Origin: Larkinella knui
GTDB taxonomy: Bacteria > Bacteroidota > Bacteroidia > Cytophagales > Spirosomataceae
NCBI RefSeq assembly: GCF_003858645.1
Contig: NZ_RQJP01000001.1
Coordinates: 1,364,001 to 1,428,000 of the forward strand
Direction: 5' to 3'
DNA: 64,000 bases
Shown: piece after piece, positions 24,007 through 34,076 of the stretch
Position numbering within the stretch: position 1 is the first letter of the stretch
How the letters are laid out: every line of letters begins with the position of its first letter
Program-made: the position numbers and the translations under genes
Notes under the pieces: generated by a model
Told to the model about the DNA's origin: nothing
Databases searched by the model: none
The model's input: only the letters and a program-made list of their open reading frames with translations

Positions 24007-26691
24007 TTACTTCTTCGTCACGCGAATTGAAATCCGGCGGTTTTGAGCGCGGCCTTCTTCGGTAGCATTGGATGCAACCGGATGTTCCTGGCCGTATCCT
24101 TCAGCATCCAGGCGATTTTTGTCAACTCCCAAAGATGCCAGTTCACTTTCAACCGAGCTGGCCCGGTCATCGGACAGCTTCAGGTTTGAATCCGGATTGC
24201 CGGTATTGTCGGTATAGCCACCGAGCTTGACGTTAACTTGAGGATAAGCCTTCAGGATTTCGGAAATGTTTTTCAATTGCTCCTGCGATTCCGGTTTGAG
24301 GGTCGCACTACCCGTTTCGAACGTCAGACGGTCGAAGTCGAACCAGGTTTCTTTGTCAACGGCTTTGGTGTCATCTTTGATAAACGCCAGCAGCTTGTTT
24401 TCCACACCCAATTCCGGCAGGTTTAAATCAACACCACTCGACAGCTTAACGGTTTGAAAATCGCCCAGATTTGGGGTACTGACGGATTCATTATCAGCCG
24501 CCGTTGATTTTTCAAGATCCACACCTTCCACACCACCCACGGCAACCTGGCCTTCCTGGGCGAAGTCGGCAGTTTCGGACGACTGCACGGCAATATACGG
24601 CGCAATAACGAGCGAAACGATCGACATCAGCTTGATCAGAATGTTCATCGAAGGTCCGGAGGTATCTTTAAAGGGATCACCAACCGTATCGCCCGTGACC
24701 GAAGCTTTGTGCGGCTCCGATTTTTTATAATAAATCTGCCCGTTAATTTCCACGCCTTTCTCGAATGATTTTTTGGCGTTGTCCCAGGCACCACCGGCGT
24801 TGCTCTGGAAAATGCCCATCAATACGCCGGAAACCGTGACACCGGCCAGAAAACCGCCCAGTACTTCCGGTCCAAAAATAAAACCGACGAGCACTGGTGA
24901 AATGAGCGCAATGGCTCCCGGTAAAATCATCTCGCGAATCGACGCCTGGGTTGAAATGGCAACGCATTTTTCGTATTCCGGTTTGCCCGTTCCTTCGAGA
25001 ATGCCCGGAATTTCGCGGAACTGACGCCGAACCTCTTCCACCATTTTCATGGCGGCCCGACCAACGGCGGCAATCGCCAGTGACGAGAAGATGAACGGTA
25101 TCATACCGCCGACGAATAAACCGGAGAGGACGTCCGCTTTGTAAATATCGATACCGGTAATGCCCGAAACGCCCACGAAAGCCGCCAGAAGCGCCAGGGA
25201 GGTTAGGGCGGCCGATGCAATAGCAAATCCTTTTCCGGTAGCTGCGGTCGTGTTCCCAACGGCATCCAGAATATCGGTGCGTCCCCGGACTTCTTCGGGC
25301 AGTTCGCTCATTTCGGCAATTCCACCGGCGTTGTCAGCAATCGGACCGAAGGCGTCGATGGCCAATTGCATGGCCGTGGTCGCCATCATCCCGGCGGCCG
25401 AAATGGCCACGCCGTATAGCCCCGCAAATTTATAGGAGATAAAAATCCCGGCTGCCAGCGTCAGAATCGGCAAAACCGTCGATTCCATACCCACCGAAAG
25501 GCCGCCAATGATGTTGGTCGCGTGCCCCGTTGACGACTGCCGAACGATGGTCATAACGGGCCGGCGGCCCATGGCGGTATAATATTCAGTGATAATCGAC
25601 ATCAGCGCACCCACCACCAGACCGGTGAAAATGGCATAAAACACATCGAGCCGCGTAAATTCAACACCCCGGATTTCCAGTATTCCGGTTGGCAGAACAG
25701 CATTGACCAGAAAATAGGAAGCAATAACCGTGAGGATGATGGATGCCCAGTTGCCTAGATTTAAAGCCGCCTGGACATTGCCTTTATCGTCTTTTACCCG
25801 AACAAAATACGTCGCAATAATGGAGAAAATCAGCCCCATGCCTGCAATCAGCATCGGCAGCACAATGGGTGCGTGGCCAAAAATATTGCTTACATCCGGA
25901 ATGCGGATTTCGCGGCCCAATACCATCGTGGCCAGAATCGTGGCAACGTACGAGCCGAACAAATCGGCCCCCATCCCGGCTACGTCACCCACATTATCCC
26001 CGACGTTATCGGCGATGGTCGCCGGGTTTCGCGGATCGTCTTCCGGAATACCGGCTTCTACTTTTCCCACTAAATCGGCCCCCACGTCAGCGGCTTTGGT
26101 GTAAATACCGCCCCCAACGCGTGCAAACAGGGCAATTGACTCGGCCCCCAACGAAAAACCGGCCAGAACTTCCAGCGTTTTTTCCATGGGAATACCGTTG
26201 ACATCGCCGGTTGTGCCCACATAGATGGAATAAAAAATGATGAATAGGACGCTCAATCCGATCACGGCCAGACTGGCAACGCCGATTCCCATCACCGAGC
26301 CCCCCGTAAAGGATACGGCTAAAGCGCGGGTTAAGCTGGTTCGGGCGGCCTGGGCGGTCCGGACGTTGGCTTTGGTAGCGATTTTCATGCCGATGTACCC
26401 CGCCAGGGCCGACGTGAAGGCACCAATGGCGAAAGCAATCCCGATGGGCCAGTCGGAGTTTTCAACCAGTGTTCCGGCAAAACTGAGCAGCACGGCTACG
26501 AAAATACCAAATACAATTAAAACGCGCCACTCGGCTTTTAGAAAGGCAATGGCACCGTCGGCGATGTAGGATGCGATTTCCTGCATCCGTTCGTTGCCAG
26601 CATCCTGGCGCGAAACCCACATAAATTTGGTGTACATCACCACCAGGCCAATGAGACCCAGAATGGGAACAAGGTAAATACTCGAATTCAT
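24007..26691 (-). CDS. hppA: Membrane ion-pumping pyrophosphatase fused to an OmpA-like domain
   Basis: 894 residues, longer than the usual 650-750. Residues ~1-735 are a membrane pyrophosphatase with about 16 spans. The PPi/Mg site has [11 protein letters not shown] and [21 protein letters not shown]. The cation-selectivity motif [12 protein letters not shown] has Ala at the position linked to K+ dependence. After a ~65-residue acidic linker, residues ~785-894 form an OmpA-like peptidoglycan-binding domain: [23 protein letters not shown], and [14 protein letters not shown]. The pump couples PPi hydrolysis to H+ and/or Na+ export; the DLFGSYV region differs from classical Na+ pumps (DLLESYV), so ion specificity is open. 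M-PPases place the C terminus outside the cytoplasm, which fits peptidoglycan tethering (inference). Confidence 0.92.
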   Translation of the reverse strand: MNSSIYLVPILGLIGLVVMYTKFMWVSRQDAGNERMQEIASYIADGAIAFLKAEWRVLIVFGIFVAVLLSFAGTLVENSDWPIGIAFAIGAFTSALAGYIGMKIATKANVRTAQAARTSLTRALAVSFTGGSVMGIGVASLAVIGLSVLFIIFYSIYVGTTGDVNGIPMEKTLEVLAGFSLGAESIALFARVGGGIYTKAADVGADLVGKVEAGIPEDDPRNPATIADNVGDNVGDVAGMGADLFGSYVATILATMVLGREIRIPDVSNIFGHAPIVLPMLIAGMGLIFSIIATYFVRVKDDKGNVQAALNLGNWASIILTVIASYFLVNAVLPTGILEIRGVEFTRLDVFYAIFTGLVVGALMSIITEYYTAMGRRPVMTIVRQSSTGHATNIIGGLSVGMESTVLPILTLAAGIFISYKFAGLYGVAISAAGMMATTAMQLAIDAFGPIADNAGGIAEMSELPEEVRGRTDILDAVGNTTAATGKGFAIASAALTSLALLAAFVGVSGITGIDIYKADVLSGLFVGGMIPFIFSSLAIAAVGRAAMKMVEEVRRQFREIPGILEGTGKPEYEKCVAISTQASIREMILPGAIALISPVLVGFIFGPEVLGGFLAGVTVSGVLMGIFQSNAGGAWDNAKKSFEKGVEINGQIYYKKSEPHKASVTGDTVGDPFKDTSGPSMNILIKLMSIVSLVIAPYIAVQSSETADFAQEGQVAVGGVEGVDLEKSTAADNESVSTPNLGDFQTVKLSSGVDLNLPELGVENKLLAFIKDDTKAVDKETWFDFDRLTFETGSATLKPESQEQLKNISEILKAYPQVNVKLGGYTDNTGNPDSNLKLSDDRASSVESELASLGVDKNRLDAEGYGQEHPVASNATEEGRAQNRRISIRVTKK

Positions 26692-26728
26692 GCTGTAAGA
26701 TTAATGAGGTTTAATTTTTGCAAAGTCG

Positions 26729-26736
26729 CAAATATA
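26729..26736 (-). promoter_or_regulatory. -7 promoter box of hppA
   Basis: On the minus strand this reads TATATTTG, a perfect TAnnTTTG match, 38 bases upstream of the hppA ATG. A TTG about 13 bases further upstream is closer than the ideal spacing. Confidence 0.45.
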
Positions 26737-26863
26737 ATTGGATTGACAGCAATTGAAAATCACTAAACTGGATTTGATAGATTTTTTAGGGAAAAAGTGT
26801 TGCTATTTTTATGGCTTGAAAAAAATCAGACTATTATTTACAATGCATTTCAGAACGTAGTAG

Positions 26864-26890
26864 TTGGTTAATTTACCCTGACTATTTTTG
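26864..26890 (+). promoter_or_regulatory. Putative promoter of the PIG-L deacetylase gene
   Basis: TATTTTTG at 26883-26890 matches the -7 consensus, and TTG at 26864-26866 sits about 19 bases upstream as a -33 element. The leader to the ATG at 26916 would be roughly 20 bases. Confidence 0.5.
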
Positions 26891-26915
26891 TTGATCAAGT
26901 GACCGCTTTCTTCTG

Positions 26916-29438
26916 ATGATAAACCGCCTTTCGCTCCGTTTCTGTTGTTATACCGCGCTCGCAATCACGGCGTTTGTGCAAGTTTCGTTCGGTCAAACCA
27001 AGCCTGCCGCAGCCGGAACGATTTTGCAGGGATTGAAAAAACTGAATGTCGTCGGATCTGTACTCTACGTAGCCGCTCACCCGGACGATGAAAACACGCA
27101 ACTCCTGACGTACCTGGCCAATGAACGACTCCTGCGAACGGGCTACCTGGCACTTACCCGTGGCGACGGTGGTCAGAACCTGATCGGGCCGGAGCAGGGC
27201 GAATACATCGGCGTGATCCGGACGCAGGAATTGCTGGCCGCCCGGCGAATCGACGGGCCGGATCAGTTTTTCAGCCGGGCCAATGATTTTGGATTTTCCA
27301 AGTCCACCGATGAAGCCGTTCGGATGTGGGGGCAGGATCAGGTGCTGGGCGATGTGGTCTGGGTGATCCGGAAATACCGCCCGGATGTGATCATCACCCG
27401 GTTTCCGCCCGACAGCCGCGCCGGTCACGGTCACCATAGTGCATCGGCTTATCTGGCCGAAGAAGCCTTCAAGATTGCGAACGACCCTACCAAATATCCT
27501 GAACAGTTAAAATGGGTAAAACCATGGCAGCCGAAACGTATTTTCTGGAACGTCTTTATTCCGGGTGCCTTCCTGAGCAACAAAAAACCGGATGAACCGG
27601 GGGTGATTTCGGTAGAAACCGGCTTATACAATCCCTTATTGGGGAAATCGTACGGTGAAATTGCCGCCGAAAGCCGAAGCCAGCACAAGAGCCAGGGGTT
27701 TGGCGTTCCGGCCAGCCGGGGGGTTAAAATTGACTATCTGGCGCTGAAAGGCGGTGATCCGGCCCCAAACGACCCGTTTGATGCCATTGACTTAACCTGG
27801 AAACGCGTGGCCGGCAGTAGCAAAGTGCAGCAATTGATTACGCAGGCCATTGCGAATTTTAAGTCCGATAAACCATCGGCTTCCGTTCCCGTTTTGGTAC
27901 AGACCTACAAGGCGCTCAACCAGCTCGATACCGCCAATGTATACGTGAAAGCAAAAAAGGCGGAGGTCGAAAACCTCATTCAGCAGTGCATCGGGCTGTG
28001 GTTTGAAACCAATCCCGGCGATTTTGCCGCGTCGCCCGGTGAAGCTATTCGGGTAACCAGCAGCGTTGTGAACCGCACCGATTTTCCGGTAAAACTGGTC
28101 GGCATACACATGCCCGCCATCCACAAAGATACCGTCACGAATCTGGTGTTAAAGCCAAACGATGTGGCCGCATTCACCACTACGGTAACGATTCCGGCAA
28201 ATCAGCCCATCTCGCAGCCGTATTGGCTGGAGAAACCGGTGGTCAAAGGGCTGTTTCAGGTTAGCAACCAGACGCTGATTGGCAATCCCGAAAACCCACC
28301 GGCTTTTACAACGCTGTACACGTTTGATATTGATGGCCAGACGTTTACCTTCAGCCGACCCTGGAGTTACAAATCGACCGATCCCGTCGATGGTGAAGTG
28401 TATCGCCCGTTTGTCATTCAGCCTGCCGTTATGGCCAACCTCGCCGAACGGGTTTATGTGTTTGCGGATGATACCCCAAAAACCGTCGATGTCATTCTGA
28501 AATCGGGCCGGACGAACGTTTCTGGCAGCTTGAAACTGGAAGTCCCGGCGGGCTGGCGGATCGAACCGGCGCAACAGCCCTTTGAGTTAAAGGAGAAAAT
28601 GCAGGAAATGCGGGTGTCGTTTCGCGTGTTTCCATCGGCAACCTATAGCGAGGGCAAACTGCGGGCGGTGGTTACTACCAGTTCTCCCGAGAAAACCGCT
28701 TACGCCAGCAGCCTGCGAATGGTGGCCTACAAACACATTCCTACGCAAACCCTGTTTCCGGCCGCTGAAGCCAAACTGGTCAAACTGGATGTCAAGGTAA
28801 AGAGCAAAAATATCGGGTATATTGCCGGTGCGGGCGACGAAGTTCCGGCGGCTCTGCAGCAGATCGGTTGTCTGGTAACCCCGCTAAGCCCCCGTGAATT
28901 GAATGCGGATTTAGCCGCCTATGATGCCATTGTCGTGGGCGTTCGGGCGTATAATACAGAAGAGTGGTTGCGGTATTATCAGCCCAAATTGATGGAATAT
29001 GTCAAAAATGGCGGGACGATGATTGTGCAGTACGTAACTCCCGGCGGTTCGTTTATTCAGAATGGCTTGAAAATCAATCAGATCGGTCCATATCCGTTTA
29101 CGGTTGGGCGGGAGCGCGTAACGGAGGAAGATGCTAAAATGACGTTCGTGAATCCGCAACATCCGCTGTTGAACACCCCGAACAAGATTACCGATCAGGA
29201 TTTCAACGGCTGGATTCAGGAGCGGGGCATCTATTTTGCTCAGGATTGGGACAAAGCCTACGAACCCATTTTCTCGGCTCATGATGTCAATGAAGCCGCC
29301 AAAGAGGGAAGTTTAATTTACTGTAAATACGGGAAAGGACACTATATGTATACCGGTCTGGTGTTTTTTCGGGAACTGCCCGCGGGTGTCCCGGGTGCTT
29401 ACCGCCTGTTTGCCAATATGATTTCGGTTGGTAAATAA
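26916..29438 (+). CDS. Secreted PIG-L family deacetylase with C-terminal accessory domains
   Basis: 840 residues with a signal peptide (cleavage near SFGQ, residue ~27). Residues ~45-260 are a PIG-L/LmbE domain: the zinc motif AHPDDEN (H55, D57 or D58) and the second metal and catalytic stretch GHGHHSAS near residue 172. Family members remove N-acetyl groups from GlcNAc-containing lipids or thiols. The middle (~350-620) is beta-rich with NEW3-like strands. The C-terminal ~190 residues (DAIVVGVRAYNTEEWL, NGGTMIVQYV) look like a ThuA/GATase-like flavodoxin fold without an obvious nucleophile. This multidomain form is typical of Bacteroidetes exported proteins. Substrate unknown. Confidence 0.88.
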   Translation: MINRLSLRFCCYTALAITAFVQVSFGQTKPAAAGTILQGLKKLNVVGSVLYVAAHPDDENTQLLTYLANERLLRTGYLALTRGDGGQNLIGPEQGEYIGVIRTQELLAARRIDGPDQFFSRANDFGFSKSTDEAVRMWGQDQVLGDVVWVIRKYRPDVIITRFPPDSRAGHGHHSASAYLAEEAFKIANDPTKYPEQLKWVKPWQPKRIFWNVFIPGAFLSNKKPDEPGVISVETGLYNPLLGKSYGEIAAESRSQHKSQGFGVPASRGVKIDYLALKGGDPAPNDPFDAIDLTWKRVAGSSKVQQLITQAIANFKSDKPSASVPVLVQTYKALNQLDTANVYVKAKKAEVENLIQQCIGLWFETNPGDFAASPGEAIRVTSSVVNRTDFPVKLVGIHMPAIHKDTVTNLVLKPNDVAAFTTTVTIPANQPISQPYWLEKPVVKGLFQVSNQTLIGNPENPPAFTTLYTFDIDGQTFTFSRPWSYKSTDPVDGEVYRPFVIQPAVMANLAERVYVFADDTPKTVDVILKSGRTNVSGSLKLEVPAGWRIEPAQQPFELKEKMQEMRVSFRVFPSATYSEGKLRAVVTTSSPEKTAYASSLRMVAYKHIPTQTLFPAAEAKLVKLDVKVKSKNIGYIAGAGDEVPAALQQIGCLVTPLSPRELNADLAAYDAIVVGVRAYNTEEWLRYYQPKLMEYVKNGGTMIVQYVTPGGSFIQNGLKINQIGPYPFTVGRERVTEEDAKMTFVNPQHPLLNTPNKITDQDFNGWIQERGIYFAQDWDKAYEPIFSAHDVNEAAKEGSLIYCKYGKGHYMYTGLVFFRELPAGVPGAYRLFANMISVGK

Positions 29439-29516
29439 GTGCCTGCGGACCAGCGGACGTGTCCGTCAGGTCTGTGCGTTTAGTCTAATTCCTGGGTATA
29501 AAAATTCTATGAAAGT

Positions 29517-29534
29517 CACGGACTAAAGTTCGTG
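29517..29534. promoter_or_regulatory. Short stem-loop directly upstream of the oxoprolinase gene
   Basis: CACGGACT and AGTTCGTG form an 8-bp stem (one G-T pair) ending 8 bases before the ATG at 29543. It could influence translation start. The nearby GGAC/GTCC pairs at 29450-29475 form only a weak stem. Confidence 0.3.
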
Positions 29535-29542
29535 AGTACGGA

Positions 29543-32500
29543 ATGTGGCAAATCCAAATTGATACGGGGGGGACGTTTACGGATGGAATGGCAACCGATC
29601 CGGATGGGGTTATTCACCGTACCAAAGTACTTAGCAGCAGCTGTCTTCGGGGCATACTTGTGTCTGATAACGGGCTTTATCTCGAAGCGAAATGGTTGAA
29701 AAATCCGATTTTTAATGGCTACCAGCTTCGGGTCCTTGAAAGTGCTCAGGTGGCCACAGTTTTGAGCCTGGAATTATCTGGTAAGTTGCTGTTGGATAGA
29801 GAAATACACTGTCAAGATAAAGTAACCGTTGAGCTATTTACGGGCGAAGAAGCTCCGGTTTTAGCCACTCGTCTGTTAACCTTAACGCCGTTAGATAAGT
29901 CATTTCCCCCGTTGGAGATGCGTCTGGGAACTACGAAAGGGACCAATGCCTTGCTGGAACGAAAAGGCGGACGGGTGGCCCTGATCGTTACCAAAGGATT
30001 CAACGATTTGCTCACGATTGGCACCCAGCAACGGCCCCATCTATTTCAATTGGACATTCCGCCCGCTGAGGTCATTTACGAGACGGTCTGGGAAGTGGAT
30101 GAACGGATGGACGCCCGGGGGCAACCCATCACTTCGCTGACGGACCAGGAAGTGAGCTTACTTCTCCACCAAATCGGGCTGACAAAACCGGATGTTATCG
30201 CCGTTTCGCTGCTGAATTCGTACCAAAATCCGTTGCACGAACAACAATTGGGCGAAGCACTGCGAAAAGTCGGTTGGACAGTCAGGCTTTCCAGTGAAAT
30301 TTCATCTGCTATTCAGTATCTGCCCCGGACCCAGACAACCGTTGTCGATGCTTACCTGACGCCGGTTTTGAGTTCGTATTTATCCAATCTGACACACCAA
30401 CTGGGCGGCCATCCGGTTCGGGTGATGACCAGCGGGGGCGGCCTGGTAAAAGCGGAGCTGTTCCAGCCCAAAGACAGCTTGTTGAGCGGACCGGCGGGGG
30501 GCGTGATTGGTGCCGGGCAGGTTGCCAGCACCCTGGCCGACTTTTCAATTCAGCGAACGCTGACACTCGATATGGGCGGTACCAGCACCGATGTGGCCCG
30601 ATTCGACGGGCAGGTCGATTACCGGTTTAAAACAAACGTGAGCTCGTTTGAACTGCAATCGCCTTCCCTGGCGGTTGAAACCGTCGCGGCAGGTGGCGGT
30701 TCGATTTGCTGGTTTGAAGAAACGGGTTCGACGTTCGGCCAATTGCGCGTTGGCCCCCAGAGTGCGGGCGCTTTTCCCGGACCGGCCTGCTACGGAGCCG
30801 GTGGTCCGCTGACGATTACCGACGTTAATTTGTTGCTGGGACGACTGCATCCGGCGTTGTTTGGCATTCCGGTTTATCCCGAAAAAGCCCGGGAAGCTTT
30901 GCAGGTAATTCGGCAACAATTGGAAGAGCAGACGGGTCAGCCCGTCGACGAGCAAAGCCTGCTAATTGGTTTCGAGCGGATTGCCAACGAAACGATGGCC
31001 GGGGCGATTCGGAAAATTTCCGTCGCCCGCGGTTTTGATCCGAAGGAGTATGCCTTGCTGGTTTTTGGTGGAGCCGGTGGGTTACATGGTTGCGCTGTTG
31101 CTCAATTGCTTGGTATTCAAACGCTTATTTTGCCATTCGATGGCGGTTTGTTGAGCGCCTACGGTATTGGTCAGGCCCGGATCGAGCGAATGGCAACCCG
31201 GCAAATCCTGAAACCTTTCTCTGACGCGGTGTTGACGCTGGCCGATCACGTCGATGAATTAATCCAAAAAGCAACGCAGGATCTGCGGCAGGACGGTGGC
31301 GAATCGGTTGTTGCGGATGTGCAAAACGTCCTTCTGTTCATGCGACTGACTGGCCAGGAAAGTACGCTTGAAATACCGTATAACCGGACAACAATTCGTG
31401 ACCATGAACAGGAAATCGGTTTCCTCTTCCGGCAACGGTATCAGCAACTTTACGGTCATTTTCCGGCAAACCGGCGAATCGAACTGGAAAGCATTCGGGT
31501 TATTGTTCGTGAGCAAAAACCGCTTTCCCTGATCAATCCGAAAAGTCAAACCACCCTTCCGGCAAAACCGTCCTTTTCTACGGGTTCAGTTCCGGTTTAT
31601 GAATGGGAAAAACTGCCGGAAGGTTCTTTTTTCAAAGGCCCGGCTTTGCTGTTAAATACAACCTCATCGGGCTTCCTCGAAACCGGTTGGGAGGTCACGA
31701 TCGGCCCAAACCGGAATGCCGTTGCCCGGTTTACCGGAGCCGCAAAAACCGTCGATACCCCTTTGCTGGAAGCGGCTCAAACCGAATTGTTCGCCCGGCG
31801 CTTCGTGGCGATTGCGGAGGAAATGGGCGCACAGTTGCAGCGAACGGCCTTTTCGGTCAACGTGAAAGAACGGCTGGATTTTTCCTGCGCGTTGCTCAAT
31901 GAAAAGGCTGAATTGCTGGTCAATGCGCCCCATATTCCGGTGCATCTGGGCAGTTTAGGGATTTGTACCCGTTTGGTATTGAGTAAGTTGCCTTTGAATC
32001 CGGGAGATGTCATCATCACCAATCACCCCAAATACGGCGGTTCTCATTTGCCCGATGTAACCCTGATTTCGGGCGTATATACCGAAAACGAAGCGTTGAT
32101 TGGGTACGTGATCAACCGCGCTCACCACGCCGAAATTGGTGGAAAAGTGCCAGGATCGATGCCGCCCGATGCCACGCGGTTGGTGGAGGAAGGTGTGGTT
32201 CTGGAACCCCAGTACCTCGTTCAGGGCGGGCGCTATTTGTGGGAAGAAATTCAAAAACGGTTTGTAGAAGCCGACTATCCAACGCGCTCGCTGGCCGAAA
32301 ACCGGGCGGATATTGAGGCCGCTCTGGCATCGCTGCGGGCGGGCGAAACCGCGTTGCAGGAAATGGTGCGGCAGCACGGTTTGGCCACGGTTCATCAGTA
32401 CATGCAGCAACTGGGTGATTCGGCGGCCAATTCGTTAAAACCGGTGCTGGCACAGTATGCCGGACGCTCGTTTCATGCAGAAGAATCGCTGGACGATGGT

Positions 32501-33322
32501 CACCGGATTTGCGTCACTATTACGGTTGAAAAGGAGCGGATTTACTTTGATTTTGAAGGAACATCGGCGGTGCATCCCCGCAATCTGAACGCTAATTTGT
32601 CGATTCTGTACAGTGCGGTTTTGTACGTTCTCCGGCTGTGGTGCGGTCAGGATATGCCCCTGAATGAAGGGCTGATGGCCCCGGTTTCGCTGCTTTTACC
32701 CGATTGCTTTCTCAATCCCACGTTTTCCGACGATCCGGCGGAATGCCCCGCGGTGGTGGGCGGAAATACGGAAGTCAGCCAGCGGCTGGTCGATACGTTG
32801 CTGAAAGCCCTGGGATTGGCCGCGTGCAGTCAGGGGACGATGAACAACTTTCTGTTTGGCAAATCGGCCCCGCTTTCGGACGCTTTCGGGTATTACGAAA
32901 CCCTGGGTGGGGGGGGCGGTGCCGGGCCGGGTTTTGTAGGTCGCTCGGCCGTACATCAGCACATGACCAATACCAAACTGACTGATCCTGAGGAACTGGA
33001 ACGCCGGTATCCGGTTCGTTTACACCGGTTTGCCATTCGCCAGCGATCGGGCGGGGCGGGGCAATGGCCGGGCGGTGATGGCCTGGTTCGGGAAATTGAA
33101 TTTCTGGAACCCGTTCAGGCGACGCTGCTCAGCCAGCACCGGAGCGAGGCTCCGTATGGTTTAAAGGGGGGAGAACCGGGTCAAACCGGAAAACAAACAT
33201 TGGTCGAAACGGATGGAACGGAAACCGCCTTGCCGGGAATTTTTACACGAGCCATGAAAGCGGGCGAAAAAATCCGGATCGAAACGCCGGGTGGTGGTGG
33301 GTTTGGAAGTACGAAATCATGA
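29543..33322 (+). CDS. 5-oxoprolinase/hydantoinase, HyuA-HyuB fusion
   Basis: 1259 residues, close to the ATP-dependent 5-oxoprolinase length. The HyuA half opens with the ATPase phosphate loop IDTGGTFTDG and continues with MRLGTTKGTNALLERKGGRVAL, MTSGGGLVKAE, and the second phosphate motif LDMGGTSTDVARFDG. The HyuB half (~745-1255) has the family stretches FSVNVKERLDFSCAL, INRAHHAEIGGKVPGSMPP, GAGPGFVGRSAVHQHMTNT, and the C-terminal ETPGGGGFG. It hydrolyses 5-oxoproline or a hydantoin at the cost of ATP. An extra ~90-residue segment (34-125) separates the first two ATPase motifs. The cyclase gene overlaps its stop by 4 bases. Which cyclic amide is used is not certain. Confidence 0.93.
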   Translation: MWQIQIDTGGTFTDGMATDPDGVIHRTKVLSSSCLRGILVSDNGLYLEAKWLKNPIFNGYQLRVLESAQVATVLSLELSGKLLLDREIHCQDKVTVELFTGEEAPVLATRLLTLTPLDKSFPPLEMRLGTTKGTNALLERKGGRVALIVTKGFNDLLTIGTQQRPHLFQLDIPPAEVIYETVWEVDERMDARGQPITSLTDQEVSLLLHQIGLTKPDVIAVSLLNSYQNPLHEQQLGEALRKVGWTVRLSSEISSAIQYLPRTQTTVVDAYLTPVLSSYLSNLTHQLGGHPVRVMTSGGGLVKAELFQPKDSLLSGPAGGVIGAGQVASTLADFSIQRTLTLDMGGTSTDVARFDGQVDYRFKTNVSSFELQSPSLAVETVAAGGGSICWFEETGSTFGQLRVGPQSAGAFPGPACYGAGGPLTITDVNLLLGRLHPALFGIPVYPEKAREALQVIRQQLEEQTGQPVDEQSLLIGFERIANETMAGAIRKISVARGFDPKEYALLVFGGAGGLHGCAVAQLLGIQTLILPFDGGLLSAYGIGQARIERMATRQILKPFSDAVLTLADHVDELIQKATQDLRQDGGESVVADVQNVLLFMRLTGQESTLEIPYNRTTIRDHEQEIGFLFRQRYQQLYGHFPANRRIELESIRVIVREQKPLSLINPKSQTTLPAKPSFSTGSVPVYEWEKLPEGSFFKGPALLLNTTSSGFLETGWEVTIGPNRNAVARFTGAAKTVDTPLLEAAQTELFARRFVAIAEEMGAQLQRTAFSVNVKERLDFSCALLNEKAELLVNAPHIPVHLGSLGICTRLVLSKLPLNPGDVIITNHPKYGGSHLPDVTLISGVYTENEALIGYVINRAHHAEIGGKVPGSMPPDATRLVEEGVVLEPQYLVQGGRYLWEEIQKRFVEADYPTRSLAENRADIEAALASLRAGETALQEMVRQHGLATVHQYMQQLGDSAANSLKPVLAQYAGRSFHAEESLDDGHRICVTITVEKERIYFDFEGTSAVHPRNLNANLSILYSAVLYVLRLWCGQDMPLNEGLMAPVSLLLPDCFLNPTFSDDPAECPAVVGGNTEVSQRLVDTLLKALGLAACSQGTMNNFLFGKSAPLSDAFGYYETLGGGGGAGPGFVGRSAVHQHMTNTKLTDPEELERRYPVRLHRFAIRQRSGGAGQWPGGDGLVREIEFLEPVQATLLSQHRSEAPYGLKGGEPGQTGKQTLVETDGTETALPGIFTRAMKAGEKIRIETPGGGGFGSTKS

Positions 33323-33984
33323 AACCAGAAAACTTAATCGATCTGAGCCATGTCATTGAAAATGGCATGATTACGTATAAAGGCTTACCGGCACCGATCA
33401 TCTGCGATTATTTAAGTCGGGAAGACTCGAAGACGTTTTACGAGGAAGGAACGCAGTTTCAGATCGGTAAAATCGAACTGGTGACGAACACCGGGACTTA
33501 TATCGACTGTCCGTTTCATCGCTACGCAGACGGGAAGGATTTGTCAGAAACCAGGCTTCACAACTTTGTCGATCTGGAAGGCGTAGTCATCGACGCGCGC
33601 AACGCCCTCGAAATTGGCGTCGAATTTTTCATGAATAAGGATGTGGAGGGCCGGGCGGTGCTGATTTTTACCGACTGGGCACGGCATTGGCGGACGGATT
33701 TGTATTTTGAAAATCATCCGTATGTCACCGAAGAAGCGGCCCAGTACCTGGTGGATCGGGGAGCACGGCTGGTTGGAATCGATAGCCATAACATCGATGA
33801 TACCCGGGCGAAATCAAGACCCGTGCACTCGGTCTTATTGAAACAGGAAGTTCTGATTGTGGAGCATCTGTGCAATCTGGATCAGTTGCCGCCTACCGGG
33901 TTTCTATTCAATGCCGTTCCGCCGAAATTCAAGGGCGTTGGGACCTTTCCCGTTCGGGCGTATGCCAAGCTGGTGGTTCGTTAA
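33319..33984 (+). CDS. Cyclase-family (kynurenine-formamidase-like) hydrolase
   Basis: 221 residues, soluble. The fold signature is intact (IDLSHVIENGM, then a metal-site loop, then IGIDSHNIDDTRAKSRPVH). However, the metal loop reads N57-T-G-T-Y61-I-D63-C-P-F-H67, where the family consensus is HxGTHxDxPxH. Two of the usual metal-binding His are therefore Asn and Tyr, while the Asp and last His remain. It starts with an ATGA overlap on the oxoprolinase stop, so the two are translationally coupled and probably act in sequence on a cyclic or formyl-type amide (inference). Confidence 0.85.
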   Translation: MKPENLIDLSHVIENGMITYKGLPAPIICDYLSREDSKTFYEEGTQFQIGKIELVTNTGTYIDCPFHRYADGKDLSETRLHNFVDLEGVVIDARNALEIGVEFFMNKDVEGRAVLIFTDWARHWRTDLYFENHPYVTEEAAQYLVDRGARLVGIDSHNIDDTRAKSRPVHSVLLKQEVLIVEHLCNLDQLPPTGFLFNAVPPKFKGVGTFPVRAYAKLVVR

Positions 33985-34076
33985 ACCCGCTTAAAAATGG
34001 AAGTTATTCGGTGGGTGGAAATTGAAATAACGCATTAGTTGGTATATTCATACCGCAACATTTTATCCCTCTTCTT

